Assembly (NCBI GenBank): GCA_937926325.1 | Contig: CALAZQ010000213.1 | Location: forward strand, 1 to 15,164 | Direction: 5' to 3' | DNA: 15,164 bases | Source of the DNA: an uncultured Planctomycetaceae bacterium | Lineage (GTDB): Bacteria; Planctomycetota; Planctomycetia; Pirellulales; UBA1268 | Position numbers and translations under genes: made by a program | The notes under the pieces: generated by a model | Database searches by the model: none | What the model saw: the letters and a program-made list of their open reading frames with translations, nothing else | What the model was told of the DNA's origin: nothing | In this document: positions 7,210-15,029 of the stretch, piece by piece | How the letters are laid out: each line of letters opens with the position of its first letter | Numbering within the stretch: position 1 is the stretch's first letter

Positions 7210-8607
7210 TTAGGAAGGTTGAGGGGGAAAGCTGCGGCCGCGGTATCTGCAGGCAACGCCCACGTAGGCGATAGCCGCCGCCAGCATCACACCGGTGAAA
7301 AACCAGTAGTAGTTCGCCCCTTCCAGCCAACGGTCGAGCGGGGGGCGGCTGATCAGCGCGTTGACCACCGCGGTGAACTCATTGCCCAGGGCGATGCTCG
7401 CCAGATAGCAGCTCATCACGATCGACTTGATGCTCGGCGGTGCCTGGGTGTAGCTGAACTCGAGGCAGGTGATGCTCACCATCACCTCGGCGGCGGTCAG
7501 CAGGGCATAGGCAAGCACCTGCCAGCCGATCGACGGAGCAGCCCCACCATCGATCCAGGCCTGGATCAGCCCGCTGATGGCAAAGGCCGGCACGGTCAGG
7601 AACATACCCAGGCCGATCTTGCGGAGCGGTGTCAGCGGGAAGATGCGGTCGATTGCCGGATAGATCACGTACGAGAACAGCGGCACGAACAGCAGAATGA
7701 ACAGCGGGTTGACCGCCTGCAGCTGGCTCGGCAGCCAGGTGGTGCCAAACAGCTGCATGTCCATGTCTTTGGCCTGGAGCACCCAGGCACTGGCCGTCTG
7801 ATCGAAGAGGCACCAGAAGGCGGCGACGCAGCAATAGATCGGCAGCAGGCCGACCAGTGCCTGCAGCCCCTCACCGCTGAAGGCGTCGCGGATGAAATCC
7901 TTGCCACGAGGGGGCACATGAATGAAGCTGTTGCGTCCCAGCCAGAAGACGAGCGTGGCCAGAGCCATCAGCACCCCCGGCACGCCGAAGGCGAGCCCGG
8001 GGCCTGGTCGGATGCCGAGGCCCGCCAGCGGCTCGACCAGCCCGCCAAACACAGACCGGAAGCTGCCCGGATCGAGCAGGATCGGTGTCAGTAAGGTACT
8101 GGCAAGCGCGCCGAGATTGATCGCCAGATAGAACCAGCCGAAGACCCGGCTGAGCAGGTGGCGGTTGGCCGCCCCGAACTGGTCGCCGACGTGGGCAGAC
8201 ACGCAGGGCTTGATCGCGCCGGTGCCGACGGCGATCAGCGACAACCCTAAGCCGAGGCCAAGCCGGGTCTCGTCGAGAGCGAGCGAGAGGTGGCCGAGGC
8301 AGTAGATGATCGACAGCCAGAGGATCGTGCGGTATTTCCCGAACACCCAGTCGGCCAGGACGGCACCGATCAGGGGGAAGAGGTAGCTCGCGACCACGAA
8401 CGAGTGGACGTAGAACTTGGCGTCCTCAGCCGACATCACCGCCAGTTCACCACTGCTGCTGAGCAGGTGCTCGGTCATGAAGACCGTGAGAATGGCCTTC
8501 ATGCCGTAGAAGGAAAACCGCTCCGCCGCCTCGTTGCCGACGATGAAGGGAATACCCGGCGGCATTCGGTCGGTGTCGGTCGGGGCGGTGCGGTAGGATG
8601 CAGACAT
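7210..8607 (-). CDS. POT/PTR2-family proton-dependent oligopeptide transporter
   Basis: 465 residues with at least 12 membrane segments. The N-terminal motif [16 protein letters not shown] (25-40) is the E-x-x-E-R-F-x-Y-Y-G proton-coupling signature of POT symporters. [15 protein letters not shown] is the second family signature. The family imports di- and tripeptides driven by protons (some members take nitrate or other solutes). The ATG at 8607 gives a 14-residue lead before a second Met at 8565, which is also a possible start. The open frame upstream to 9495 lies antisense to the sulfatase-like gene and does not look like protein. It is divergent from the sulfatase-like gene (69-bp gap) and its 3' end is 19 bp from the epimerase start, suggesting co-transcription. 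Confidence 0.9.
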   Translation of the reverse strand: MSASYRTAPTDTDRMPPGIPFIVGNEAAERFSFYGMKAILTVFMTEHLLSSSGELAVMSAEDAKFYVHSFVVASYLFPLIGAVLADWVFGKYRTILWLSIIYCLGHLSLALDETRLGLGLGLSLIAVGTGAIKPCVSAHVGDQFGAANRHLLSRVFGWFYLAINLGALASTLLTPILLDPGSFRSVFGGLVEPLAGLGIRPGPGLAFGVPGVLMALATLVFWLGRNSFIHVPPRGKDFIRDAFSGEGLQALVGLLPIYCCVAAFWCLFDQTASAWVLQAKDMDMQLFGTTWLPSQLQAVNPLFILLFVPLFSYVIYPAIDRIFPLTPLRKIGLGMFLTVPAFAISGLIQAWIDGGAAPSIGWQVLAYALLTAAEVMVSITCLEFSYTQAPPSIKSIVMSCYLASIALGNEFTAVVNALISRPPLDRWLEGANYYWFFTGVMLAAAIAYVGVACRYRGRSFPPQPS

Positions 8608-8676
8608 CGGCAGATCCGGGCCGAAAGACAATCGCTCATCCGCCCGACGATCGAGCACGAGCCTGTGAACAAGAGC

Positions 8677-9957
8677 ATGGACGAAACCCCACCGGGCTGG
8701 CAAGCAGAGTCTCCTGATGGCTGGCTGGTGATCACGGTCGACCGCCTGCCGGCCTGGCTGCTCGGCCCCTGGGGTGCCACCTGGGTCTCGACACCCACCA
8801 TCTGCCAGCTGGCCGCCGCCGGGCTGGTCTGCGATCGGCTGCTGGTTCGATCGACCGATCCGGCCGACACCATGCAGGAATTGATGGCAGCTCGGCTGCC
8901 GATCGCCGGTGGCTCTGCCGGCTTTACGTCGGGGCTGCTCACGGCCGCCGCGGCACGAAACTGGCGGACGACAGTCGTCACCGATGCTGGCGGCCACTTT
9001 GGCGACGCGTTGGCAGCGGCTGACGCGGTCGAACTGGTCGTGGTGCCCGCCGGGCAGCCGCGGCGTACCGCCGACCGCGACGAGGCCAGCAGTTGCGGCC
9101 GCGTGTTCACCGCTGCCGAGGCGGTGGTGGCGGGCGGCGAGGCCGATCTGCTCTGGTGCCATCTGGGCAGCCTGGGCAACGCCTGGGACGCACCGCGGGG
9201 CTACCGCGAGGCCTGCTTCGATCCCGATGATCCTCCGCCGGACGACTCGGCACTCATCCCAGACTTTGCCGTGACGGCTGACACCGATCCCGATCGAGTG
9301 ATGGCCGTGCGGCAGACATTTGCCGGTGAACTGGCCCAGCTTGATGACTGGATTGGGCGGCTGGTTGCCGCGGCCGGTCGGCGGTGGCGGCGGGCGGGCC
9401 TGTTGCTGCTGGGGCTCCGCGGGCTGCCGCTCGGGCTGCATGGCCGGGTGGGAGTGGGCCCGGCTGAACCGGCACCCTTCGCCGAACTGACCCACGTGCC
9501 AGCGGTGCTGGTCGATCCGGCGGGCCGACAGGCGGCCCAGCGGTTTGGCGGCCTGCTGCTTCCGGCCGACCTTGGAGCGACGGTTGCCGAGCTGATCAGT
9601 GGTGTCTCAACCGATCGCGGGACGGCTGATGCTGCTACCGCTGGCAGGAGCCTGGCTGCCTTACTGGGAGGTGATGCCGCGGCCTGGCGGACGGCCGGCC
9701 GTGATCGGGTCTTCAGTCACTCTGCTGGCGGGCGGGCGGTTGCCGTCGGCGACTGGACGCTGGTGCAGCCGGTCGATCAGCCGCCGCAGCTGTTCGCCAA
9801 ACCCGATGACTATTTCGAGCTGGCTGATGTGGCCGATCGGTCCCGCGACGCTGCCGCCGCGCTCGTTGGTTGCCTCGATGCCCCAGCTTGCCAGGCTGCC
9901 GGCTGGGACAAGCCGCTTCCTGAGACGCTACGGACTGACACCAGCGGCGACCGATAA
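8677..9957 (+). CDS. Degenerate sulfatase/alkaline-phosphatase-fold protein, probable pseudoenzyme
   Basis: 426 residues, cytoplasmic by lack of a signal peptide. The whole sulfatase layout can be followed. LVITVDRLPAWLLGPWGATW (17-36) with STPTICQLAAAGLVCD matches the first metal-binding segment. RSTDPADTMQELMAARLP (58-75) matches the C-x-P-S-R nucleophile loop. LLLLGLRGLPLGLHGRVG (242-259) matches the S-D-H-G-x-x-L-G-x-H-G motif. A C-terminal part with AVAVGDWTLVQP and ELADVADRSRDAAA matches the usual ending. The critical residues are changed: second Asp to Arg23, nucleophile Cys/Ser to Thr60, loop Arg to Asp64, and D-H to L-R at 247-248. It should not be an active sulfatase; a structural or binding role is likely. 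The frame is intact and long, so it is not decaying. GTG at 8665 is an alternative start. It is upstream of, and on the same strand as, the large glycosylhydrolase-like gene. Confidence 0.75.
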   Translation: MDETPPGWQAESPDGWLVITVDRLPAWLLGPWGATWVSTPTICQLAAAGLVCDRLLVRSTDPADTMQELMAARLPIAGGSAGFTSGLLTAAAARNWRTTVVTDAGGHFGDALAAADAVELVVVPAGQPRRTADRDEASSCGRVFTAAEAVVAGGEADLLWCHLGSLGNAWDAPRGYREACFDPDDPPPDDSALIPDFAVTADTDPDRVMAVRQTFAGELAQLDDWIGRLVAAAGRRWRRAGLLLLGLRGLPLGLHGRVGVGPAEPAPFAELTHVPAVLVDPAGRQAAQRFGGLLLPADLGATVAELISGVSTDRGTADAATAGRSLAALLGGDAAAWRTAGRDRVFSHSAGGRAVAVGDWTLVQPVDQPPQLFAKPDDYFELADVADRSRDAAAALVGCLDAPACQAAGWDKPLPETLRTDTSGDR

Positions 9958-10057
9958 CGACAATGGAGCTGCCGGTGGCGGATCTGGTTTTGCTCCGTCG
10001 CGGTTGGGCCGATACCATCCCGCCCCCGGCCGGCCCCCGTCTTTAACTGTTTGCCCA

Positions 10058-13000
10058 ATGCACCCGTTCCTTCCTGCCCATCTCAGCTGGCGGCTCTGTG
10101 TGCTGGCGTTGATTGTCTGGCAGGCGACGCCTGCCCGCGGCCAACCGGCGTCCGAGCCACCCCCAGTCAGGCTCCGCGTCGAGTGGGGCGGTGGTGACCA
10201 GCGGGCCTGGCAGGGCCGGATTGAACTGGTTCACTCTGCGGGTTCCCCCTGGAAAGGCCGGGCGGGGGCGACTGCCGCCGCCGGACTCGACTGGCGGCTT
10301 CTCGGCACGGGGCCGGCTGCCGTGCGTGGGCTGCATCAGGACGGGGCAGCGTTGATCGTCAATGATGACCAGCCGCAGCCCGGCGGGGCGGTCGAGTTGC
10401 GGATTTCCGACTGGCAGTCGGCCCGGCTTCGGCTGCACCTGCGGCCGGCGGCTGCCGCGAGCGATGAGCCGGGGGTGACGATCGACCAGCCGGTCGCCGT
10501 GCTGCTGACGGATGAGCCGCTTCACCAGCTCGACGCTCGGGGCAATCGGCTGACGATCGGGCCGGCGGCGGGCGACCTGCTGCGGCTGCGGCTGGAGCCG
10601 CGGACAGCCGCCCAGCGGCCGAAGCCTGCTGCCATCTGGACCCCGGGCCAGCCTGTTCGGCTGACGGTCCATCCGCTGCTGCCAGCCCGGGCCAGCGGCT
10701 TTGGCAGCGTTGACCTGCGGCTGGTACTGGCAAACCAGCGAACCGGTGAGGAACTGCTGGCTCACACGCTGCCGCTGGTGCCGCCCGCAGAGCCAGCAGC
10801 CGGCTCAAACGGTTCGTCGGTGTTGCAGGCTTGGCGGGCGGCGTTCTTCGATTTCAACATTCCCGATACGGCTGGCATCTACCAGATTTCACTCGCGGCA
10901 ATCGAGCGAGGACGCCTGCGGTGGTCTCGGACGCTGGTTTCGCGGACGGTCGAGTTTCCGGTGGTTGAAGCGGCGGCAACTCCGGCCACCACAGAATCAT
11001 CACAGTGGCGGGTGATCGAGCGGCTCGATCCCGGCAGTCCGCGGCTGCATGAGCGGCTGCGGCGATTGCCTGGGCAGGCGGCCGAATCGGTGGCGGCGAT
11101 GCGGCGGCTTTCGTTGCCGGCGATGCCGATGCCCTCGCTGACGCGAGCCGCTGGCAGCCTGCCGACAATGAATCTGCCAAAGATGTCGTTGCCCGAACTC
11201 CCCGCCCTGCCGAAGGTGCCGGCCATCGACTCACTGGTGCCGACCTTTGGCGGGCTGCTTGCGACCGGCGATTCAACCGTCGAGCCCCACGCCCTGGGCG
11301 CGATGCTGAGGCTGCCCCCGGCTGGCAGCCGGGCCACGCCGACCTGGGAGGGGATCGTTGTCGCCGACGCGGTCCCCGGGCTGCCTCATGCCGTTGAGAT
11401 CGATTACCCCAGTGATCAGGAGGCGATCGTCGGGGTGTCGGTGCTTGAGCCGAATGCTGCCGGGACGATGGTGGTGACCCGCTATGAAGGTGGTTTCCGG
11501 GTGCCCCGACCACTGGCCGGTGAGCCGGTGACGCTTCAGCAGCATCGGTTCGTCTTCTGGCCCCGCACGCGGGCGGCGGTCATCGTGCTCAGTAATCCGG
11601 CCGAGCAGTTACCGGCAACCATCGGTCAGCTCCGTGTGCTGGCCGGCCCCCGGCAGTTGGCCCGCCACCATCCCGGTGGCAGGTCGGCCGGTCGCCGCAT
11701 CTACGGCCACCTGCCGCGGCAGCCGGTCGCTGCCGCCGCAACGACAACAGATGCGGCTGCCGCCAACGGGGCGGCCGGATGGGTCGAATGGTACGACGAT
11801 CTGCGACAGTCGGCCGACTGGCTGGCAACTCAACTCACGCAGGGGCTTGCGGTCGAGGTGTATGCCGCCGGTGCCGGGCTCTGGCAGTCCACCACGACGG
11901 CAGCCGGCCTCCGGTGGGACAGCCAGGTCGATGACCCGACGTCAGCCTGGAACGGCGCGGACCGGCTCACGCTGGCGCGTCACGTCTGCCGTTCGGCAGG
12001 GCTCGGGCTGGTCCCCACCCTGCGGTTTGACGGCCCGCTTCCCATTCTCGAACGGCAGCTGGCAGACCCGGCGGCCGCAACCGGCCTTCTTTGTATCGGC
12101 CGCGATGGCGGCCCCCGCGACGCTGCGGCGACGGCGGCGGGACGACACTACAACGTGCTCGACCCGCGGGTGCAGGATGCGGTGGTCGCGGTGACGACGG
12201 AACTTGTCGAGCGGCTGGGAGATGCAGACGGCATCGACGGCGTTGCCGTCACCCTGCCGGCAGACGGCTGGCTGCATCTGCCGGGCATTGCCTGGGGGCT
12301 CGACGATCGCACCTTTGCTCGCTTTGCTCACGAAACCGGGCTGGGCGAGCAGTTGCCGGTCGCAGCCGGGCCCCAGCGTCATGCCGCGCGGGCCGCCGCC
12401 GTCGAAGGGCAGTTCCGGGAGGAGTGGCTCAATTGGCGGGCTGAACAAGTCGCGGCCCTGCATGCTCGGCTGGCCGAAATCGTGGCAGCCATCGACCGCA
12501 GCTATTTCATCATGCCGACAACCCTGTTGTTCGACGGAGAGGCGAGCCAACGGTTTTCCCCGGACCGAGCGGGGCAGCTCCCCGCTGACGACCTGCTCCA
12601 CGAACTCGGGCTCGACCCGGGGCGGCTCACCCGAGCTGATAACGCGGTCTATGTATCTGCCCGGCTGCATGCCGCCAGTGGTGACCTCGCTACCAAAACG
12701 ACGGTTGCGGCTGTCAATCGTTCGCCGGCCATCGATGCCTGGGAGCGGCGGGCACGCCGCCGGGGGCTGGTGTTGTTGGAGCGGGATCAGCCGCTCTCGC
12801 TGGCCGCGGTTGTTCCCCATGCACCGTTCGCGACGAATGAGTTTGCTGGTCCGGGGCGGTTTCACGCTGTTGCCGGTGGTCCAGCGCGGCAGCGACTGCT
12901 GGTGCAAGGGCTCGCCACCCAGGATGCGGAAGTCGTCTTCGACCAGTCGCTGCGGTGGGCCGGGTTGAATGACCAGGATCGGGTGGTGCGGGAGAGCTTC

Positions 13001-14143
13001 TTATCCATCTCCGCCGAGGGGCTTGAGCGGCTGTCCGAACTGCCGGCCGATTTTCCGGTCTGGTCACAGCAGGTCGCCGGGAAGCGTTGGCTGCTGGTGG
13101 GCAACGCCAGCCGGATTCCGGCTCGAATCGAATTGCAACTGGCGGCGGGCGTGACGGCCGCCACCGATGTGGTCACCAACGAATCCCTGCCCCGAGAGGC
13201 GAACGGAGTCACCATCGACCTACCACCGGCCAGCCTGCGAACACTCTGCCTGGAGGGACCGGGGGCTACCGCGGCGCCGCGCCGGGCAGTGGTTCGGTTC
13301 GATGAGCAGGTTGTTCGAATCCTGACCGATCAGGTGGCCGATCTTCGCCGCCGCGAGGCGGTGCTCGAGTCGCCGCCAGCTATTCCGGTGCTCGACAACC
13401 CCGGCTTCGACCTGCCAGAAATCGGCGGCGGCATCACCGGCTGGGAGTCGGTTGCGCCGGCTGCCGGCACGCTTGAACTGGTGGCAACGTCACGGCCGGC
13501 AGCCGAGCCGGGAGGAGAGAATCGGGCGGCTCGATTCTCATCGGTGGGTGACCTGGCGACCGTCCGGAGCAATCCCTTCCCTCCACCGGCCACCGGCCGG
13601 GCGAGTGTGGCGGTCTGGCTGCGACTGCCGGAAGGAGCGCCGCAGCCCCCGTTGCGGGTGGCAGTGGAGGGGCTCGCGGAAGGTGTGGAATACTACCGGT
13701 TTGCACCCGTGGGCTCGGCACCGGGCGGCAGGCCGCTGGCCACTGAATGGACCCGGTTTGTCCTGCAGGTGAGTGACCTGCCGACCGATCCGAATGAATC
13801 GCTGCGGTTGCGGTTTGACATGCTGGGGCCCGGGGTGGTGGAGATTGACGAACTGCGGGTCTTCGATCTGGTGCTCGCCGATTCCCAGCGGGACGAAATT
13901 GAGACGTTGCTCGACCAGATGGAGCACGATCTGGCGACCGGGGCGACGGCCAGTCTGTTGGTGGCGGTTGATGGCTACTGGCCACGGTTCCTTCAGGCCG
14001 CGGTCAGTGACGAGCAAGTGGCCGCGGCCGGCCGCCGCGACGCTGTCCGGCAAGCAGCCCGCGAGGCGGAGGCTGCTGCCGAGCAGAAGACCGCCGAGCA
14101 GCCGGCAGGCTTCTTCGACCGGGTTCAGAGCTGGTGGCGGTAG
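10058..14143 (+). CDS. Large secreted multidomain protein with family-10-like glycosylhydrolase barrel
   Basis: 1361 residues. Residues 1-28 are a signal peptide (hydrophobic WRLCVLALIVW, cleavage near ARG-Q). Next comes a beta-rich region (30-330), then a Leu-Pro repeat linker (about 352-396) and a second beta domain (about 400-525). A TIM-barrel-like region (about 575-850) begins WVEWYDDLRQSADWL and contains YNVLDPRVQDAV (about 698), DGIDGVAVTLPADGW and the GIAWGLDDRTFARF motif (about 744-757), as in planctomycete and cyanobacterial proteins called family 10 glycosylhydrolase. A beta domain (about 1000-1070), a jelly-roll carbohydrate-binding-like domain (1109-1271, starting NPGFDLPEIGGGITGWE and ending VEIDELRVFDL) and a helical, Ala/Glu-rich tail ending FFDRVQSWWR follow. 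The likely role is polysaccharide binding or cleavage outside the cytoplasm; catalytic acids cannot be assigned. The frame is open to 9599, but that stretch overlaps the previous gene and lacks protein character. The gap after the sulfatase-like gene is 100 bp. Confidence 0.8.
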   Translation: MHPFLPAHLSWRLCVLALIVWQATPARGQPASEPPPVRLRVEWGGGDQRAWQGRIELVHSAGSPWKGRAGATAAAGLDWRLLGTGPAAVRGLHQDGAALIVNDDQPQPGGAVELRISDWQSARLRLHLRPAAAASDEPGVTIDQPVAVLLTDEPLHQLDARGNRLTIGPAAGDLLRLRLEPRTAAQRPKPAAIWTPGQPVRLTVHPLLPARASGFGSVDLRLVLANQRTGEELLAHTLPLVPPAEPAAGSNGSSVLQAWRAAFFDFNIPDTAGIYQISLAAIERGRLRWSRTLVSRTVEFPVVEAAATPATTESSQWRVIERLDPGSPRLHERLRRLPGQAAESVAAMRRLSLPAMPMPSLTRAAGSLPTMNLPKMSLPELPALPKVPAIDSLVPTFGGLLATGDSTVEPHALGAMLRLPPAGSRATPTWEGIVVADAVPGLPHAVEIDYPSDQEAIVGVSVLEPNAAGTMVVTRYEGGFRVPRPLAGEPVTLQQHRFVFWPRTRAAVIVLSNPAEQLPATIGQLRVLAGPRQLARHHPGGRSAGRRIYGHLPRQPVAAAATTTDAAAANGAAGWVEWYDDLRQSADWLATQLTQGLAVEVYAAGAGLWQSTTTAAGLRWDSQVDDPTSAWNGADRLTLARHVCRSAGLGLVPTLRFDGPLPILERQLADPAAATGLLCIGRDGGPRDAAATAAGRHYNVLDPRVQDAVVAVTTELVERLGDADGIDGVAVTLPADGWLHLPGIAWGLDDRTFARFAHETGLGEQLPVAAGPQRHAARAAAVEGQFREEWLNWRAEQVAALHARLAEIVAAIDRSYFIMPTTLLFDGEASQRFSPDRAGQLPADDLLHELGLDPGRLTRADNAVYVSARLHAASGDLATKTTVAAVNRSPAIDAWERRARRRGLVLLERDQPLSLAAVVPHAPFATNEFAGPGRFHAVAGGPARQRLLVQGLATQDAEVVFDQSLRWAGLNDQDRVVRESFLSISAEGLERLSELPADFPVWSQQVAGKRWLLVGNASRIPARIELQLAAGVTAATDVVTNESLPREANGVTIDLPPASLRTLCLEGPGATAAPRRAVVRFDEQVVRILTDQVADLRRREAVLESPPAIPVLDNPGFDLPEIGGGITGWESVAPAAGTLELVATSRPAAEPGGENRAARFSSVGDLATVRSNPFPPPATGRASVAVWLRLPEGAPQPPLRVAVEGLAEGVEYYRFAPVGSAPGGRPLATEWTRFVLQVSDLPTDPNESLRLRFDMLGPGVVEIDELRVFDLVLADSQRDEIETLLDQMEHDLATGATASLLVAVDGYWPRFLQAAVSDEQVAAAGRRDAVRQAAREAEAAAEQKTAEQPAGFFDRVQSWWR

Positions 14144-14380
14144 GTCTGAGCCTGCCGGCGTGTTCACGTTTGACGAGGCGAAGGGGGGCGGCGAACGCTC
14201 GAGGAGCATTCGGCCCATCAAGGCCGCCGCGACGAGACTTTTGCCGCCCCCGAGCCGGCGCAGTCCGTCCGCAGCGCAGCCACCCTTGCTGCCGGTCCGG
14301 TCGCTTCCGCTCCCGGCTTCCTGCGGGACTGCCCACTGAGTCCGTAAGGACACATGTCGGTGTCCGTTCTTCCGAGATGC
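14144..14380. other. Structured intergenic spacer, repeat-like
   Basis: There is no convincing gene in these 237 bases between the 3' ends of two convergent genes. Short dyads cluster here: GGACT/AGTCC (14326-14330 and 14339-14343), GTCC/GGAC (14340-14343 and 14348-14351), GGACAC/GTGTCC (14348-14353 and 14360-14365) and GCCGG/CCGGC around 14291-14317. The minus-strand translation is Arg-rich with a RERKRPD string. I associate that kind of text with dispersed intergenic repeats mis-called as genes in planctomycete genomes. That link is from memory and unproven. Confidence 0.35.
14348..14365. terminator. Hairpin between convergent genes, possible bidirectional terminator
   Basis: GGACAC and GTGTCC form a 6-bp stem with a 6-base loop, 16 bases beyond the stop of hinT and about 200 after the stop of the large glycosylhydrolase-like gene. 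A short GTTCTT follows on the plus strand. The tail is weak, so confidence is low. Confidence 0.35.
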
Positions 14381-14722
14381 TCAGCCGGGTGGCCAGCTCA
14401 GTGGCCGGCCCCCGAGCAGGTGAATGTGCAGATGATCGACTGTCTGTCCGCCGTCGGCCCCGCAGTTGATCACCAGCCGATAGCCCTCGGCCAGGCCCAG
14501 CTGTTCGGCCAACTGGGTGGCCACCCGGACCAGGTGCCCGAGCAACGGACTGTCGGCATCGGTCACGGCGGCCAGGCTCGGGATCGGCTGCTTGGGAATC
14601 ACCAGCAGATGGGTCGGCGCCTGGGCCGCGACATCGTGGAACGCCAGGCAGCGATCGTCTTCATACTCAATCTGGGCCGGAACCTCACGGCGGATGATCT
14701 TGGCAAAGATAGTCTCAGCCAT
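14381..14722 (-). CDS. hinT: HIT-family nucleotide hydrolase, HinT-like
   Basis: 113 residues, the normal length for HinT. It begins AETIFAKIIRREVPAQIEYED, continues with AFHDVAAQAPTHLLVIPK, and ends with the histidine triad DHLHIHLLGGRPL (His97, His99, His101; 101 is the expected nucleophile position relative to 99/97). This matches the Escherichia coli HinT pattern closely. Family members hydrolyse purine nucleoside phosphoramidates and aminoacyl-adenylates in the cytoplasm. The ATG at 14722 overlaps the stop of the 104-residue gene by 8 bases, so translation is likely coupled. The C-terminus stops soon after GGRPL, without the longer tail of E. coli HinT that contributes to substrate choice. 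Confidence 0.95.
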   Translation of the reverse strand: MAETIFAKIIRREVPAQIEYEDDRCLAFHDVAAQAPTHLLVIPKQPIPSLAAVTDADSPLLGHLVRVATQLAEQLGLAEGYRLVINCGADGGQTVDHLHIHLLGGRPLSWPPG

Positions 14723-15029
14723 CGGTCGCCTTTGCCTCTGTCGTGGCCTTCTTGCGAGAGCGGCGTCGTTTCGGCTGTGGCAGCGCCCATTCTTTGGTGA
14801 GCTGTTCGAAGACCTCCGGCGTCTCGTAGCGGACGATGTTGTCGCCTTCGGGCATCGGTCCGATCAGTGAACGGAACACCGGGGCGCCTCGCAGTTCAAG
14901 GTCGGTGCTGCAGTCGTCGATGCCGATCTGCAAGTGGGTCTTCAGAATGTCTTCAGCTGTGTCAAAGTCGTGCACGATCAGTTCGCCGTCACGGCCCTGC
15001 GTCACGATCCGCCAGGTGTCTTTCGCCAT
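14715..15029 (-). CDS. Conserved-looking hypothetical protein, 104 aa, basic tail
   Basis: I do not recognise a known domain. The protein starts MAKDTWRIVTQGRDGELIVHDF, has a mixed helix/strand middle (DILKTHLQIGIDDCSTDLEL, then FRSLIGPMPEGDNIVRYETP) and a strongly basic Lys/Arg-rich C-terminus (KRRRSRKK) followed by an Ala/Thr/Lys tail. Such a tail may contact nucleic acid or ribosomes. The ATG at 15029 has GGAG 6 bases upstream, one of the best ribosome sites in the window. The frame is open to 15155, but the extension lacks protein character. It is the first gene of a two-gene unit with hinT. The good ribosome site and the tight overlap support a real gene. Confidence 0.75.
   Translation of the reverse strand: MAKDTWRIVTQGRDGELIVHDFDTAEDILKTHLQIGIDDCSTDLELRGAPVFRSLIGPMPEGDNIVRYETPEVFEQLTKEWALPQPKRRRSRKKATTEAKATDG

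Noticed and set aside
6988..8094. 368-codon plus-strand frame antisense to the POT transporter and epimerase start
   Set aside because: Rich in Gln, His, Asp and Arg with no domain; the minus strand carries POT signatures and a Tat signal.
8608..9495. N-terminal extension of the POT frame
   Set aside because: Lies antisense to the sulfatase-like gene and is rich in Gln/Pro/Arg; family alignment begins around the Met at 8607 or 8565.
8677..9957. Calling the sulfatase-fold protein an active sulfatase or phosphatase
   Set aside because: The nucleophile loop and both visible metal-binding motifs have lost their key residues.
9599..10057. N-terminal extension of the large glycosylhydrolase-like frame
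   Set aside because: Overlaps the sulfatase-like gene in another frame; a clear signal peptide begins at the ATG at 10058.
11942..12907. 321-codon minus-strand frame inside the large gene
   Set aside because: Shadow with no recognisable motif; the plus strand holds the barrel domain motifs.
13538..14353. 271-codon minus-strand frame across the end of the large gene and the spacer
   Set aside because: Mostly antisense to the carbohydrate-binding-like domain; the spacer portion is better explained as a structured or repeated noncoding segment.
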